The notes below the pieces were generated by a model that had not been told where the DNA came from, did no database searches, and saw only the letters and a program-made list of their open reading frames with translations. A program made the position numbers and the translations under genes. Positions 18,564 through 26,566 of a stretch of 64,000 nucleotides of DNA are shown in pieces (position 1 is the stretch's first letter; each line of letters starts with the position of its first letter). Source of the stretch: Chitinophagaceae bacterium (GTDB taxonomy: Bacteria > Bacteroidota > Bacteroidia > Chitinophagales > Chitinophagaceae); NCBI GenBank assembly GCA_019638615.1, contig JAHBTL010000001.1, positions 62,001 to 126,000 of the forward strand, in the 5' to 3' direction.

Positions 18564-18612
18564 GTAAAAGTCAGCCGGCACCCGGTTTTACCGGGTAAAA
18601 CCCAGCTTTTAC
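18564..18612. promoter_or_regulatory. Cluster of four alternating GTAAAA half-sites (candidate operator)
   Basis: GTAAAA occurs at 18564-18569 and 18595-18600, and its complement TTTTAC at 18586-18591 and 18607-18612. The central pair forms the dyad GGTTTTAC-CGG-GTAAAACC (18584-18602). The cluster lies just upstream of the -33 element of the promoter at 18643-18674, where an activator would bind. Binding by the operon's own LytTR protein is inference. Confidence 0.5.
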
Positions 18613-18642
18613 CGGAAAAATAACCGTCATGACCTATATCCG

Positions 18643-18674
18643 CTTGCTGACGGCGCCGCGTATTGATAGATTTG
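18643..18674 (+). promoter_or_regulatory. Bacteroidota promoter of the LiaF-LytSR-like operon
   Basis: CTTG (18643-18646) and TAGATTTG (18667-18674) are separated by exactly 20 bases, fitting the TTTG-N19/20-TAnnTTTG consensus. The ATG at 18698 lies 23 bases downstream of the -7 box. Confidence 0.78.
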
Positions 18675-18697
18675 TATAAATAAAATAACAGAGCAGT

Positions 18698-19489
18698 ATG
18701 AAACGCAACAAATTTGAGAATGAAAACAAGACAGGGACGGTACTGGCAGGTTTGTTTTTACTGGTCATTGGGGTAGCCGCCATCCTGCGTCAGACCATTC
18801 TCGATTTTCCTTCCTGGATCATGAGCTGGCCGATGATCCTGATACTGGTAGGGATTTTTATAGGGCTGAAACACGGGTTTCGCGGCCCGGGCTGGATCAT
18901 TCTCATTGGGCTGGGCAGCATATTCCTGGCAGACAAAGTGATTCCGGGAGTAAACCTGAAACCGTTTATATGGCCATTGGTAATTATAGCTGCAGGCTTA
19001 TTCATGATCGCCGGGGCCGGCAGGCGTAAAAAATGGATCCGGGAGCACTGGGAGCTTTATAATGATGAAAAAAAATATATGGGCTTCAGCAATACGGAAG
19101 AAGCAGATGCAGATACAGGGGCAACACAAACGAAAAGCAGAAAGGGAACGGATGAATTGGTAGAGATCACCTCCATATTGGGAAGCGCCAAAAAAGTAAT
19201 TTTTTCCAAGGATTTCCAGGGAGGCGACATTACCAATTTTATGGGAGGAACAGAGATCAACTGCACCCAGGCAGATATCAAGGGCGTTGTTCATCTTGAT
19301 ATCACCCAGATATTTGGCGGCACCAAGCTGATCGTTCCCGCACATTGGACCATAAAATCTACCGCCACCTCCATTTTTGGCGGATTTGAGGACAAACGCA
19401 ATATCATGAACATCATGCCCGACCCCAATAAAGTACTCACGATTGACGGCACTTCCATATTCGGAGGAATTGAAATCAAAAGTTATTAA
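18698..19489 (+). CDS. LiaF-like cell-envelope stress protein
   Basis: The 263-aa protein has four membrane helices (about residues 13-107: GTVLAGLFLLVIGVAAIL, WPMILILVGIFIGL, WIILIGLGSIFLA, WPLVIIAAGLFMIAG) and a soluble C-terminal beta-helix-like domain with repeats ITSILGSAKKVI, ITNFMGGTEIN, ITQIFGGTKLIV and TSIFGGIEI. This is the layout of LiaF/VraT-type modulators, which control an envelope-sensing histidine kinase. It is the first gene of an operon with a LytS-type kinase and a LytTR regulator, which supports that role. Confidence 0.88.
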   Translation: MKRNKFENENKTGTVLAGLFLLVIGVAAILRQTILDFPSWIMSWPMILILVGIFIGLKHGFRGPGWIILIGLGSIFLADKVIPGVNLKPFIWPLVIIAAGLFMIAGAGRRKKWIREHWELYNDEKKYMGFSNTEEADADTGATQTKSRKGTDELVEITSILGSAKKVIFSKDFQGGDITNFMGGTEINCTQADIKGVVHLDITQIFGGTKLIVPAHWTIKSTATSIFGGFEDKRNIMNIMPDPNKVLTIDGTSIFGGIEIKSY

Positions 19490-19510
19490 CCATTTTAAAA
19501 CCAAAGCAGC

Positions 19511-19870
19511 ATGAACTGGTTCCTGGCTAAAATAGTTTACCGCATAGTATGCGGTGAAGGAGATCATACCCCTCAGTTTGATGAACAACTGAGGCTGGTA
19601 GCGGCAACAAATGAAAAAGAGGCGTTGCATAAGGCTTATAGTATAGGACAGCAGGAAGAAGATTGCTTTTATAATACAGCCGACAAACTGGTACAATGGA
19701 AGTTTATCAATGTAACAGAACTGTTCAGCATTACAGAAATGACAGACGGGGCGGAAGTATACAGCCGCATAGAAGAAAAAGACAACGGCGACCAGTATAC
19801 GGAGTTGATACACAGGCGGGCGGCTTATCTTAAGATGAATCCTCCCCTGCGTTTATTAGAAACATTGTAA
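19511..19870 (+). CDS. DUF4288 family protein
   Basis: This 119-aa soluble protein begins MNWFLAKIVYRIVCGEGDHT and has VQWKFINVTELFSI and DGAEVYSRIEE, a pattern I associate with DUF4288. No signal peptide or membrane segment is visible. It is encoded between the LiaF-like gene (21 bp upstream) and the kinase gene (9 bp downstream), so it should be made together with the signalling proteins. Its role is unknown. Confidence 0.75.
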   Translation: MNWFLAKIVYRIVCGEGDHTPQFDEQLRLVAATNEKEALHKAYSIGQQEEDCFYNTADKLVQWKFINVTELFSITEMTDGAEVYSRIEEKDNGDQYTELIHRRAAYLKMNPPLRLLETL

Positions 19871-19879
19871 ACATCTATT

Positions 19880-20911
19880 GTGCCGACAACTGCTTTATCA
19901 ACATACAGGTATAGGCTCTATTACACAGGCTTTTGGATACTGTGGAGCGGCGTGCATGCATGGGTATTGCAGGGGTTGGGATACAGCACCCGCAATGCAT
20001 GGACCGACAGCATGATCAGCAATGGCTTGCTTGCTATAACCGGGTTATTGGTGATCGTGGCATTAAGCTACTACCTGCCACGTAAAGACCAGGTCACTTC
20101 GCTGCTGCTGATGTGCATAGGGTTTACATTGGCGTGGGTAGCTTTAACCAGGATATTCCTTTTTAAAATAGCTGATGAAACAGTTTATACGCATTTTAAT
20201 GAAACCATTCAACTGCGCGGCGCTATCAGTTTTCTTATATTGGGGTGCGTAGTATTGCTGAGTGTATTATGGCATTCACAGGAAGATCAGAAAGAACAGG
20301 AAAGAAGGAAAAACGAGTCGGACAGGATTGCAAGAGACGCGGAGCTTTTTAAGCTGCGACAACAATTGCAGCCGCACTTTTTATTCAACAGCTTAAACTC
20401 TATCAGCGCCCTGGTGGTCAGCCAGCCTTCAGAGGCAAGAAAGATGATACAGCAACTGTCTGATTACCTGCGCAGCACACTTAAAAAGGAGGAGCATACC
20501 TGGGTTACTCTTGCAGAAGAGCTGGAATACCTGCAGCTTTATCTTGATATTGAAAAGGTAAGATTCGGACACCGGTTGTCTACAAAAATAACCAGCCATG
20601 AAAATGCGCCCGATTGTAAGCTGCCGGCGCTGCTGTTACAGCCTGTGGTAGAAAACGCTATCAAATTTGGGTTGTATGATACTACCGAAAATATAACCAT
20701 AAGCGTACATGCGGGTATTTCAGACAAGCTATTGGTTATTACGGTTGAAAACCCTTTTGACTCCAGCCTGTCGCAACCTAAAACAGGAACGGGATTTGGA
20801 CTCAGTTCAGTGCAACGGCGCTTATACCTGCTGTTTGCAAGAAACGATTTGCTTGAAACGGCAGCTAAAGAAAATGTATTCATTACACGCATCAAAATTC
20901 CGCAGCAATGA
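19880..20911 (+). CDS. LytS-type sensor histidine kinase
   Basis: The 343-aa protein starts at GTG; no better start is seen. About four membrane helices occupy residues 12-130. The His_kinase domain (PF06580 type) follows, with the phosphoacceptor histidine in QLQPHFLFNSLNS near residue 165, the YLQLYLDIEKVRFG segment, and an ATP-binding domain with LLQPVVENAIKFG and GTGFGLSSVQRRL. It phosphorylates the LytTR regulator encoded next, with which it overlaps by 4 bp (ATGA). Confidence 0.93.
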   Translation: MPTTALSTYRYRLYYTGFWILWSGVHAWVLQGLGYSTRNAWTDSMISNGLLAITGLLVIVALSYYLPRKDQVTSLLLMCIGFTLAWVALTRIFLFKIADETVYTHFNETIQLRGAISFLILGCVVLLSVLWHSQEDQKEQERRKNESDRIARDAELFKLRQQLQPHFLFNSLNSISALVVSQPSEARKMIQQLSDYLRSTLKKEEHTWVTLAEELEYLQLYLDIEKVRFGHRLSTKITSHENAPDCKLPALLLQPVVENAIKFGLYDTTENITISVHAGISDKLLVITVENPFDSSLSQPKTGTGFGLSSVQRRLYLLFARNDLLETAAKENVFITRIKIPQQ

Positions 20912-21651
20912 TAAAAACGATCATTATTGATGATGAGCCTTTGGCCAGAAACATTGTGAAAGAATACCTTGCTGACTATAGCCGGGTAGAAATACTGGAG
21001 GAATGCAATGATGGGTTTGAAGGGGTGAAAGCGATCATGCAGCATCAGCCTGATCTTATTTTCCTTGACATACAAATGCCCAAGATCAACGGTTTTGAAA
21101 TGCTGGAGCTGGTGGAGCAACCTCCAGCCGTTATCTTTACTACCGCTTTCGATGAGTATGCAATACGTGCATTTGAGGCGCACGCCATCGATTATCTTTT
21201 GAAACCCTTCAGCAGGGAACGATTTGATAAAGCGATGCAGAAATGGCTGCAACAGCATGATAATAACATACGCCCGTCGCTTTCGGCTTCCCTGTTCGAA
21301 ACAGCGGCGCATACTTCTTTGCACAGCAATCGTATTGTAGTTAAAACCAACAATAAAATAAAGATCATTCCTGTTCATGATATACAGTACCTGGAAGCCG
21401 CTGATGATTATGTAAAGATTCATACGGCGGGCGGGGCATATCTCAAAAACAAAACCATGCAATATTTTGAACAGCTTTTGGATGAACATGTTTTTGTAAG
21501 ATCACACAGATCCTATATTATCAATATGCAGCACATTACAAGAATCGACCCTTACGAAAAAGAAAGTTACCTGGCATTGCTCAACACAGGGCAAAAAGTT
21601 CCTGTAAGCAAAACGGGGTATGCAAAATTAAAGCTGATGCTGGGGCTATGA
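20908..21651 (+). CDS. LytTR family response regulator
   Basis: A 247-aa protein with a receiver domain (acidic pair at residues 8-9, phosphoacceptor Asp54 in FLDIQMP, and the conserved lysine in LLKPF) and a C-terminal LytTR DNA-binding domain (about 145-245; IQYLEAADDYVKIHT and FVRSHRSYIINMQHI). It is cotranscribed with its kinase and probably regulates the operon itself; candidate sites lie at 18564-18612. A word-repeat array starts directly after the stop. Confidence 0.95.
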   Translation: MIKTIIIDDEPLARNIVKEYLADYSRVEILEECNDGFEGVKAIMQHQPDLIFLDIQMPKINGFEMLELVEQPPAVIFTTAFDEYAIRAFEAHAIDYLLKPFSRERFDKAMQKWLQQHDNNIRPSLSASLFETAAHTSLHSNRIVVKTNNKIKIIPVHDIQYLEAADDYVKIHTAGGAYLKNKTMQYFEQLLDEHVFVRSHRSYIINMQHITRIDPYEKESYLALLNTGQKVPVSKTGYAKLKLMLGL

Positions 21652-21835
21652 GGATTTGAGGTTTATGGTTTGGAGTTTATGGTTAACAAAAAACTACAAA
21701 CACTACAACTCATCTAAAATTTCAAATCTCAAATCGTAAAATTCTTTCCCGTGCAACGCTGTTGCTCTCGTGGCTCTGTGGTTCAGGGTTTCAACTATAA
21801 ACAAAAAACCACAAACTATAAACTCCAGGTATTTC
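21652..21835. repeat. Intergenic word-repeat array
   Basis: It begins immediately after the LytTR stop with G/T-rich words (GGTTTATGGTTTGGAG, GTTTATGGTT) and ends with A/C-rich complements (ACCACAAACTATAAACTCC). The middle holds TTTCAAATCTCAAATC. The polarity matches the arrays at 7125, 10320 and 24787. Confidence 0.75.
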
Positions 21836-21921
21836 AGTTTTACATAAAAATTTCCAAAAAAAAGGCTATATAGTGTCCGCTGATCGTAGTTTCTTTATCT
21901 TTAGTGAAAGATATTTGTGGA

Positions 21922-22404
21922 ATGAAAAACTTTTTCCTGTTCCTGTGCCTTATATTTTTTTATGCAGCCTGTAACAGTACATCCGAAAATACACCTGTTG
22001 ATATTGCGCCTGCATTGAAAAATAATGGTGGAAGAGAACTTGATTCATCCCACCTTACATTTGTTGGTACATTCGAAGGCATTTTACCATGTGTCGATTG
22101 CGGTGGCATTAAAACTGAACTCATCCTGTACCAGGATATTGCCAATTCAGAAAACAATTCTTATACACTCAAAGAAACTTATCTTGGCGGCAAGTTGGGC
22201 GACACAACTTTCAGCAGCAATGGCAAGTGGGATATTCTTAAAGGAATAAAAGGCGATGACGCGGCGATCGTATACTTTCTTAATTACGATGAGCCCGATG
22301 ATTCCCGCTACTACCTGAAAAAGGGAGATACCACCATTATCATGCTTGATAAAGATCAGAAACTGATCGAGCCTCCGCTCAACCACATATTGCGCCGCAA
22401 ATAG
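21922..22404 (+). CDS. NlpE-like copper-resistance/envelope lipoprotein
   Basis: The 160-aa product begins MKNFFLFLCLIFFYAACNS with a lipobox cysteine, so it is a lipoprotein; the start at 21922 is preferred over a GTG 18 bases upstream. The NlpE N-terminal signature appears as FVGTFEGILPCVDCGGIKTEL with its CxxC pair, then YTLKETYLGG. NlpE-like proteins bind metal and signal envelope stress in other bacteria; the C-terminal domain of E. coli NlpE is absent. A near-match -7 box TATCTTTA lies about 25 bases upstream. Confidence 0.85.
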   Translation: MKNFFLFLCLIFFYAACNSTSENTPVDIAPALKNNGGRELDSSHLTFVGTFEGILPCVDCGGIKTELILYQDIANSENNSYTLKETYLGGKLGDTTFSSNGKWDILKGIKGDDAAIVYFLNYDEPDDSRYYLKKGDTTIIMLDKDQKLIEPPLNHILRRK

Positions 22405-22516
22405 CCCTCCGGCATATGCGATTAAATTACTGGGTTTCAACATCTAATTAGTAAAATAGTTGAATGTTGATACAATCCGGAGTACCCATACCCGTTATAT
22501 GCAGAAACAATTTTCT

Positions 22517-23092
22517 ATGAAAAGATCAATTTTACTCGTTGTAGCTACTGCTGCATTGTTTTCAGTTATTACCGTTCAGGCTCAAAAAGACGGTAAAAAA
22601 TTCAGCGCAGGCTTTGGTATTGAAAGTGGCCTAATACTCGGAGACGATGCCATGAAAGAATCATTTGGAGCAGAGTTTGGATTCAGCGCCCGGTTTTCAG
22701 TAAAAGCAGGCCCCGGTTATGCTACATTTACACCAGGTGTAATGCTTGTTTTTCCCAAATCATTAAATATCAACGAAGAAGAGGGAAGCGCAGACCTTAA
22801 AGTGGGTACACATATTCCCTTAAAGCTTGGATATAAATATATCATCGCCGAAAAATTCTTTGTAATGGCGGAGGCCGGATATGCCCGTTATACATTTTAT
22901 TCTACCGAGGGAGAGAGTGATGATGTTTTAAAACAAAAAGCCGGTGGTTTTACCTACGCACCTTCTATTGGTGCTAACCTTGGTAAATTCGAAGTAGGGC
23001 TCCGTTACGAAGCTTCTTCCTTAAAATTAAAAGGCAGCGATTTCAAAGTAAAACCTTCCATGCTGGGCTTAAGGATTGGCTTTAACTTCTGA
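22517..23092 (+). CDS. Outer-membrane beta-barrel protein
   Basis: The 191-aa product starts MKRSILLVVATAALFSVITVQAQ, a signal peptide; longer frames from 22460 or 22499 only extend it. The mature part has alternating amphipathic strands typical of small eight-stranded barrels (FSAGFGIESGLILGD, FGFSARFSVKAGPGYATF, KLGYKYIIAEKFFVMAEAGY) and ends with LGLRIGFNF, an aromatic barrel terminus. Function unknown. A terminator follows. Confidence 0.83.
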   Translation: MKRSILLVVATAALFSVITVQAQKDGKKFSAGFGIESGLILGDDAMKESFGAEFGFSARFSVKAGPGYATFTPGVMLVFPKSLNINEEEGSADLKVGTHIPLKLGYKYIIAEKFFVMAEAGYARYTFYSTEGESDDVLKQKAGGFTYAPSIGANLGKFEVGLRYEASSLKLKGSDFKVKPSMLGLRIGFNF

Positions 23093-23122
23093 TCTCCTGC
23101 CCCAACTTTCTTAATAGATCAT

Positions 23123-23150
23123 AGCCGTTGTCATATGATAACGGCTTTTT
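23123..23150 (+). terminator. Intrinsic terminator after the barrel protein gene
   Basis: AGCCGTT and AACGGCT form the outer stem, with TCATATGA extending it as an inner palindrome, followed by five Ts. Confidence 0.88.
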
Positions 23151-23563
23151 AATGACATTGCCTGTATCCAGCTTCTTTTTAAAACAAAAAACCGGGCACG
23201 TATGTCCGGTCAAAATATTTCGTCGGGGGTTGTTCATTCATCTAACGGGTGTTGCCGTTTGCATTTCCAGGCTGGTGGTGTTCTCCGTTCAGGGTTGACA
23301 GTTTTCATAGAGTAAGTGGTTTTCATGGACAGGTTCATTTTTCAAAGGATCGGGTACGGACTAAATAACGGGCCTTTTTCAAAAGTTAAGGTCATTTTCT
23401 CAGGATAAGATTTTTTGGCAACGTTGACAGTACAAAGATGTACAATCATTCCTGCCGGTTATAATTTATTCGCTGCAAGCTGTATTTTATTCGATTTCCG
23501 AACGAAATATGCCGATAAACACATTGAATTTTAAATGTTGGCGCCGGGGTTTTTAAATTAAAG
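23151..23563. other. Gap before nadC, with an orphan minus-strand terminator
   Basis: About 410 bp without a confident gene. It contains a hairpin oriented for minus-strand termination (23187-23210), a GTACA-N4-TGTAC dyad near 23430-23443, and a minus-strand frame of 35 codons that ends shortly before the hairpin. Whether a small transcript is made here cannot be decided from sequence alone. Confidence 0.45.
23187..23210 (-). terminator. Orphan terminator oriented to the minus strand
   Basis: On the minus strand ACCGGACA-TACG-TGCCCGGT forms a hairpin with one mismatch and is followed by a TTTTTTG-TTTT tract. No annotated minus-strand gene lies to its right before nadC. Confidence 0.55.
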
Positions 23564-23571
23564 TAGTTTTG
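23564..23571 (+). promoter_or_regulatory. -7 box of nadC (TAGTTTTG)
   Basis: A perfect TAnnTTTG match ends only four bases before the ATG at 23576, so transcription should begin at or next to the start codon. GTTG at 23537-23540 is a possible -33 element, with a somewhat long 23-base spacer. Confidence 0.65.
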
Positions 23572-23575
23572 CCGC

Positions 23576-24430
23576 ATGATGACTTACGAACAGGCGCTGG
23601 AATTGCTTATACAAAACGCGCTAAAGGAGGATATAGGCGATGGAGACCATTCCACCCTGAGCTGTATTGCCCCCGAAGCAAAAGGGAAGGCTGTATTAAA
23701 AATCAAGGAAAACGGTATACTGGCGGGAATGGAAGTAGCAGAAAAAATATTCAGGTATATGGAACCCACGATCCTTTTTAAGCCTTTTAAAAAGGATGGC
23801 GATGTGATGCAGTACGGGGAAACCGCTTTTGAAGTAGAAGCGAAGGTTCATACCATATTGCAATGCGAACGATTGGCGCTGAATTGCATGCAACGCATGA
23901 GCGGCATTGCCACACTCACCCGGAAATTTACGGATCAATTAAAAGGCTACCATACCCGGCTGCTCGATACCCGGAAGACTACGCCCAACTTCCGGTTGCT
24001 TGAAAAAGAAGCCGTGCGGATAGGCGGCGGGCTGAATCATCGCATGGGCTTATACGATATGATCATGCTGAAAGACAATCATATTGACTATTGCGGGGGC
24101 ATAGAACAGGCCATATCAAAAGCGTACGGGTATGTACAATCAAAAAAGCCCGGCTTAAAAATAGAGGTGGAAGCAAGAAACATCGAAGACGTAAAAAAGG
24201 CATTGGCTGCCGGTAAGGTCGACCGCATCATGCTGGACAATTTTTCGCCGGATCAAATTAATGAAGCGCTTTTGTTGATAAATGGTAATGTGGAAACAGA
24301 AGCCAGCGGCGGCATCAATCTTGGCAACGTGGTTTCGTATGCTGAAACAGGAGTTGACTTTGTAAGCATCGGCGCCGTCATTCATCATGCCGTAAGCCTC
24401 GATCTTAGTTTAAAAGCAGTATTGATCTGA
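23576..24430 (+). CDS. nadC: Nicotinate-nucleotide pyrophosphorylase (carboxylating)
   Basis: The 284-aa protein converts quinolinate and PRPP to nicotinate mononucleotide in NAD synthesis. Visible motifs are the N-terminal EDIGDGDHST, LQCERLALNCMQRMSGIAT, the active-site LLDTRKTTPNFR with arginine and lysine, GGGLNHRMGLYDMIMLKDNH, IEVEARNIEDV and the terminal phosphate-binding EASGGINLGNV...SIGAV. Two ATG codons (23576 and 23579) sit directly behind the -7 box. The SUI1-like gene follows after 14 bp. Confidence 0.97.
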   Translation: MMTYEQALELLIQNALKEDIGDGDHSTLSCIAPEAKGKAVLKIKENGILAGMEVAEKIFRYMEPTILFKPFKKDGDVMQYGETAFEVEAKVHTILQCERLALNCMQRMSGIATLTRKFTDQLKGYHTRLLDTRKTTPNFRLLEKEAVRIGGGLNHRMGLYDMIMLKDNHIDYCGGIEQAISKAYGYVQSKKPGLKIEVEARNIEDVKKALAAGKVDRIMLDNFSPDQINEALLLINGNVETEASGGINLGNVVSYAETGVDFVSIGAVIHHAVSLDLSLKAVLI

Positions 24431-24444
24431 AACAGCTATACATC

Positions 24445-24786
24445 ATGTCAAAAAAGAATAAACCCGATAACCGGGGCTACGTATACAGCACCGATCCCAA
24501 TTTTTCCTTTAAAGAAGAAGCCGGCAATGAAGCCACTCTTCCGCCGGCTCAACAGCCACTGAGGGTAACACTTGACACCAAACACAGGGCAGGAAAAGCG
24601 GTTACACTTGTATACGGTTTTAAGGGATCGGCAACCGACCTTGAGGAGCTGGGGAAAAAACTCAAAAATTTTTGCGGTACCGGCGGATCTGTAAAGGATG
24701 GTGAAATAATTGTGCAGGGCGACCAGCGCGAAAAGGTAATGCAATGGCTTCAGAAAAACGACTATAAAAAAGCAAGCAGGGTGTGA
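24445..24786 (+). CDS. SUI1/eIF1-like translation initiation factor (YciH family)
   Basis: A 113-aa protein with a charged, probably flexible N-terminus and a SUI1 domain from about residue 38: LRVTLDTKHRAGKAVTLVYGFKG, then LGKKLKNFCGTGGSVKDGEIIVQGDQ. YciH-type proteins affect start-codon selection on the 30S subunit. It is downstream of nadC in one likely transcript. A word-repeat array begins right after its stop. Confidence 0.92.
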   Translation: MSKKNKPDNRGYVYSTDPNFSFKEEAGNEATLPPAQQPLRVTLDTKHRAGKAVTLVYGFKGSATDLEELGKKLKNFCGTGGSVKDGEIIVQGDQREKVMQWLQKNDYKKASRV

Positions 24787-25008
24787 ACGGGTTGCAGGTT
24801 ACAGGTTATTTGAAATTTGAGATTTGAGATTCGAGATTCATTACTCATAGCTGATGGCTGGTGGCTGATAGCTGATAGCTGACAGCCGGTAGCTATTTGT
24901 TTCTCAACCTATAAACTCAAAACTATAAACCACAAACCCTGCAACTTGCAACCCGCAACCGCCATCAAATTTCAAATCTCGAATCTCAAATCCATACCCC
25001 TGCAACAT
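24787..25008. repeat. Intergenic word-repeat array with an 18-bp inverted repeat
   Basis: Directly after the stop of the SUI1-like gene come GGGTTGCAGGTTACAGG and TTTGAGATTTGAG words, then GCTGATAGCTGATAGCTGAC, then A/C-rich complements (ACCTATAAACTC, AACCACAAACC, TGCAACCCG, TCAAATCTC). GATTTGAGATTCGAGATT at 24821-24838 is the exact reverse complement of 24975-24992, and CGGGTTGCA at 24788-24796 of 24947-24955. These two pairs are crossed rather than nested. Confidence 0.8.
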
Positions 25009-25021
25009 ATAAAAATCCTCT

Positions 25022-25029
25022 TATCTTTG
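25022..25029 (+). promoter_or_regulatory. -7 box of glycyl-tRNA synthetase gene (TATCTTTG)
   Basis: A perfect TAnnTTTG octamer ends seven bases before the ATG at 25037. The predicted transcript has almost no leader. A -33 TTTG is not evident in the word-repeat sequence upstream. Confidence 0.65.
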
Positions 25030-25036
25030 CGCCCTT

Positions 25037-26500
25037 ATGTCAACGAATGATAATAATAAATTCCAGGCGATTATTGCGCACGCCAAAGAGTATGGATTTG
25101 TATTTCCCAGCAGCGAAATTTATGATGGACTGAGCGCCGTATATGACTATGGCCCCTGGGGAAGTGAGCTCAAAAAAAATATCCGCGATTACTGGTGGAA
25201 AAGCATGACCCAGATGCATGAAAACATTGTAGGGGTAGACGCTGCCATCTTTATGCATCCTACCACCTGGAAAGCTTCAGGGCACGTTGATAATTTCAGC
25301 GACCCGATGATCGACAACAAAGACAGTAAGAAACGATACAGGGTCGATCACCTCATAGAAGCGCATGCCGAAACCCTGCCGGAACAGGAAAGCACTGCTT
25401 TATTATCCGAAATGGACAAATTACTGGCAGCGGAAGATTTTGCCGGTATAAAAAAACTGATTGAAAACAATAAGATCAAATGCAGCATCAGCGGTACCGC
25501 CAACTGGACCGATGTACGGCAGTTCAACCTGATGTTTAAAACCGAATTTGGTGCGGTGGCTTCCGATAACCAGGAAGACAATATAGTATACCTGCGCCCC
25601 GAAACCGCGCAGGGCATATTCGTTAATTTCCTGAACGTACAAAAAACCGCCAGGATGAAAGTTCCTTTCGGTATAGCCCAAACCGGGAAAGCATTCCGCA
25701 ATGAGATAGTGGCACGACAGTTCATTTTCCGCATGCGTGAATTCGAGCAGATGGAAATGCAGTTCTTCGTTCGTCCCGGAACTCAAAAAGAATGGTTTGA
25801 ATATTGGAAGAATGCCAGAAAACAATGGCATCTAAGTTTAGGCATACCTGAAGAAAAATATCGTTGGCACCCTCATGCAAAACCAGCATTTTATGCCGAC
25901 AATGCCGGAGATATTGAATATGAATTCCCGATAGGCTTTAAAGAAGTTGAAGGTATTCATAGCCGTACCGACTATGACCTTACGCAGCACCAGACCTACA
26001 GTAAAAAGAAATTGCAGTATTTTGATAACGATATAGATGAAGCAACGGGCAAGCCTTATGGCAATTATGTGCCTTATGTAATTGAAACATCCATTGGTCT
26101 AGACCGCATGTTTTTACTGATACTGTCTCAGGCATACGATGAAGAGATCGTTCCAAAAGAAGACGGCTCAAACGAAACGAGAACCGTACTGCGCATTCCG
26201 CCCAAACTGGCTCCCATAAAGCTGGCCATTCTTCCGCTCACCAAAAAAGACGGGCTGCCGGAAATTGCAAGAAGCATCATGAACAATTGCAGGGATGAGT
26301 TCTATTGCTTTTACGAAGAAAAAGACGCGATCGGTAAAAGATACCGCAGAATGGACGCGATCGGTACGCCTTTCTGTATTACGGTAGATCATCAAACCAA
26401 GGAAGACAATACTGTTACCATACGTTACCGGGATACTATGGCGCAGGAAAGACTGCCCATCACTGCCATAAAAGACCTGGTAAAAGACAAGATAAAATAG
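25037..26500 (+). CDS. glyQS: Glycine--tRNA ligase, homodimeric eukaryote/archaea-like type
   Basis: The 487-aa protein charges tRNA-Gly. It begins with the class II motif region [37 protein letters not shown], has motif 2 around [25 protein letters not shown], motif 3 at [14 protein letters not shown], and a C-terminal anticodon-binding domain ([14 protein letters not shown]). The length and motifs fit the single-chain alpha2 enzyme rather than the bacterial alpha2-beta2 type. It is monocistronic, ending in a clear terminator. Confidence 0.97.
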   Translation: [487 protein letters not shown]

Positions 26501-26521
26501 AGTTACTGACCAGGATATTAT

Positions 26522-26552
26522 AAAGCTATACCACTCCCGGTATAGCTTTTTT
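26522..26552 (+). terminator. Intrinsic terminator of the glycyl-tRNA synthetase gene
   Basis: AAAGCTATACC and GGTATAGCTTT make an 11-bp perfect stem with a 6-base loop and a T-run, about 20 bases after the stop. Confidence 0.92.
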
Positions 26553-26566
26553 AATATTGCCGGACG

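Noticed and set aside
18998-19813. 271-codon minus frame opposite the LiaF-like and DUF4288 genes
   Set aside because: The plus-strand genes have clear families, a promoter and operon spacing; the antisense product has no domain.
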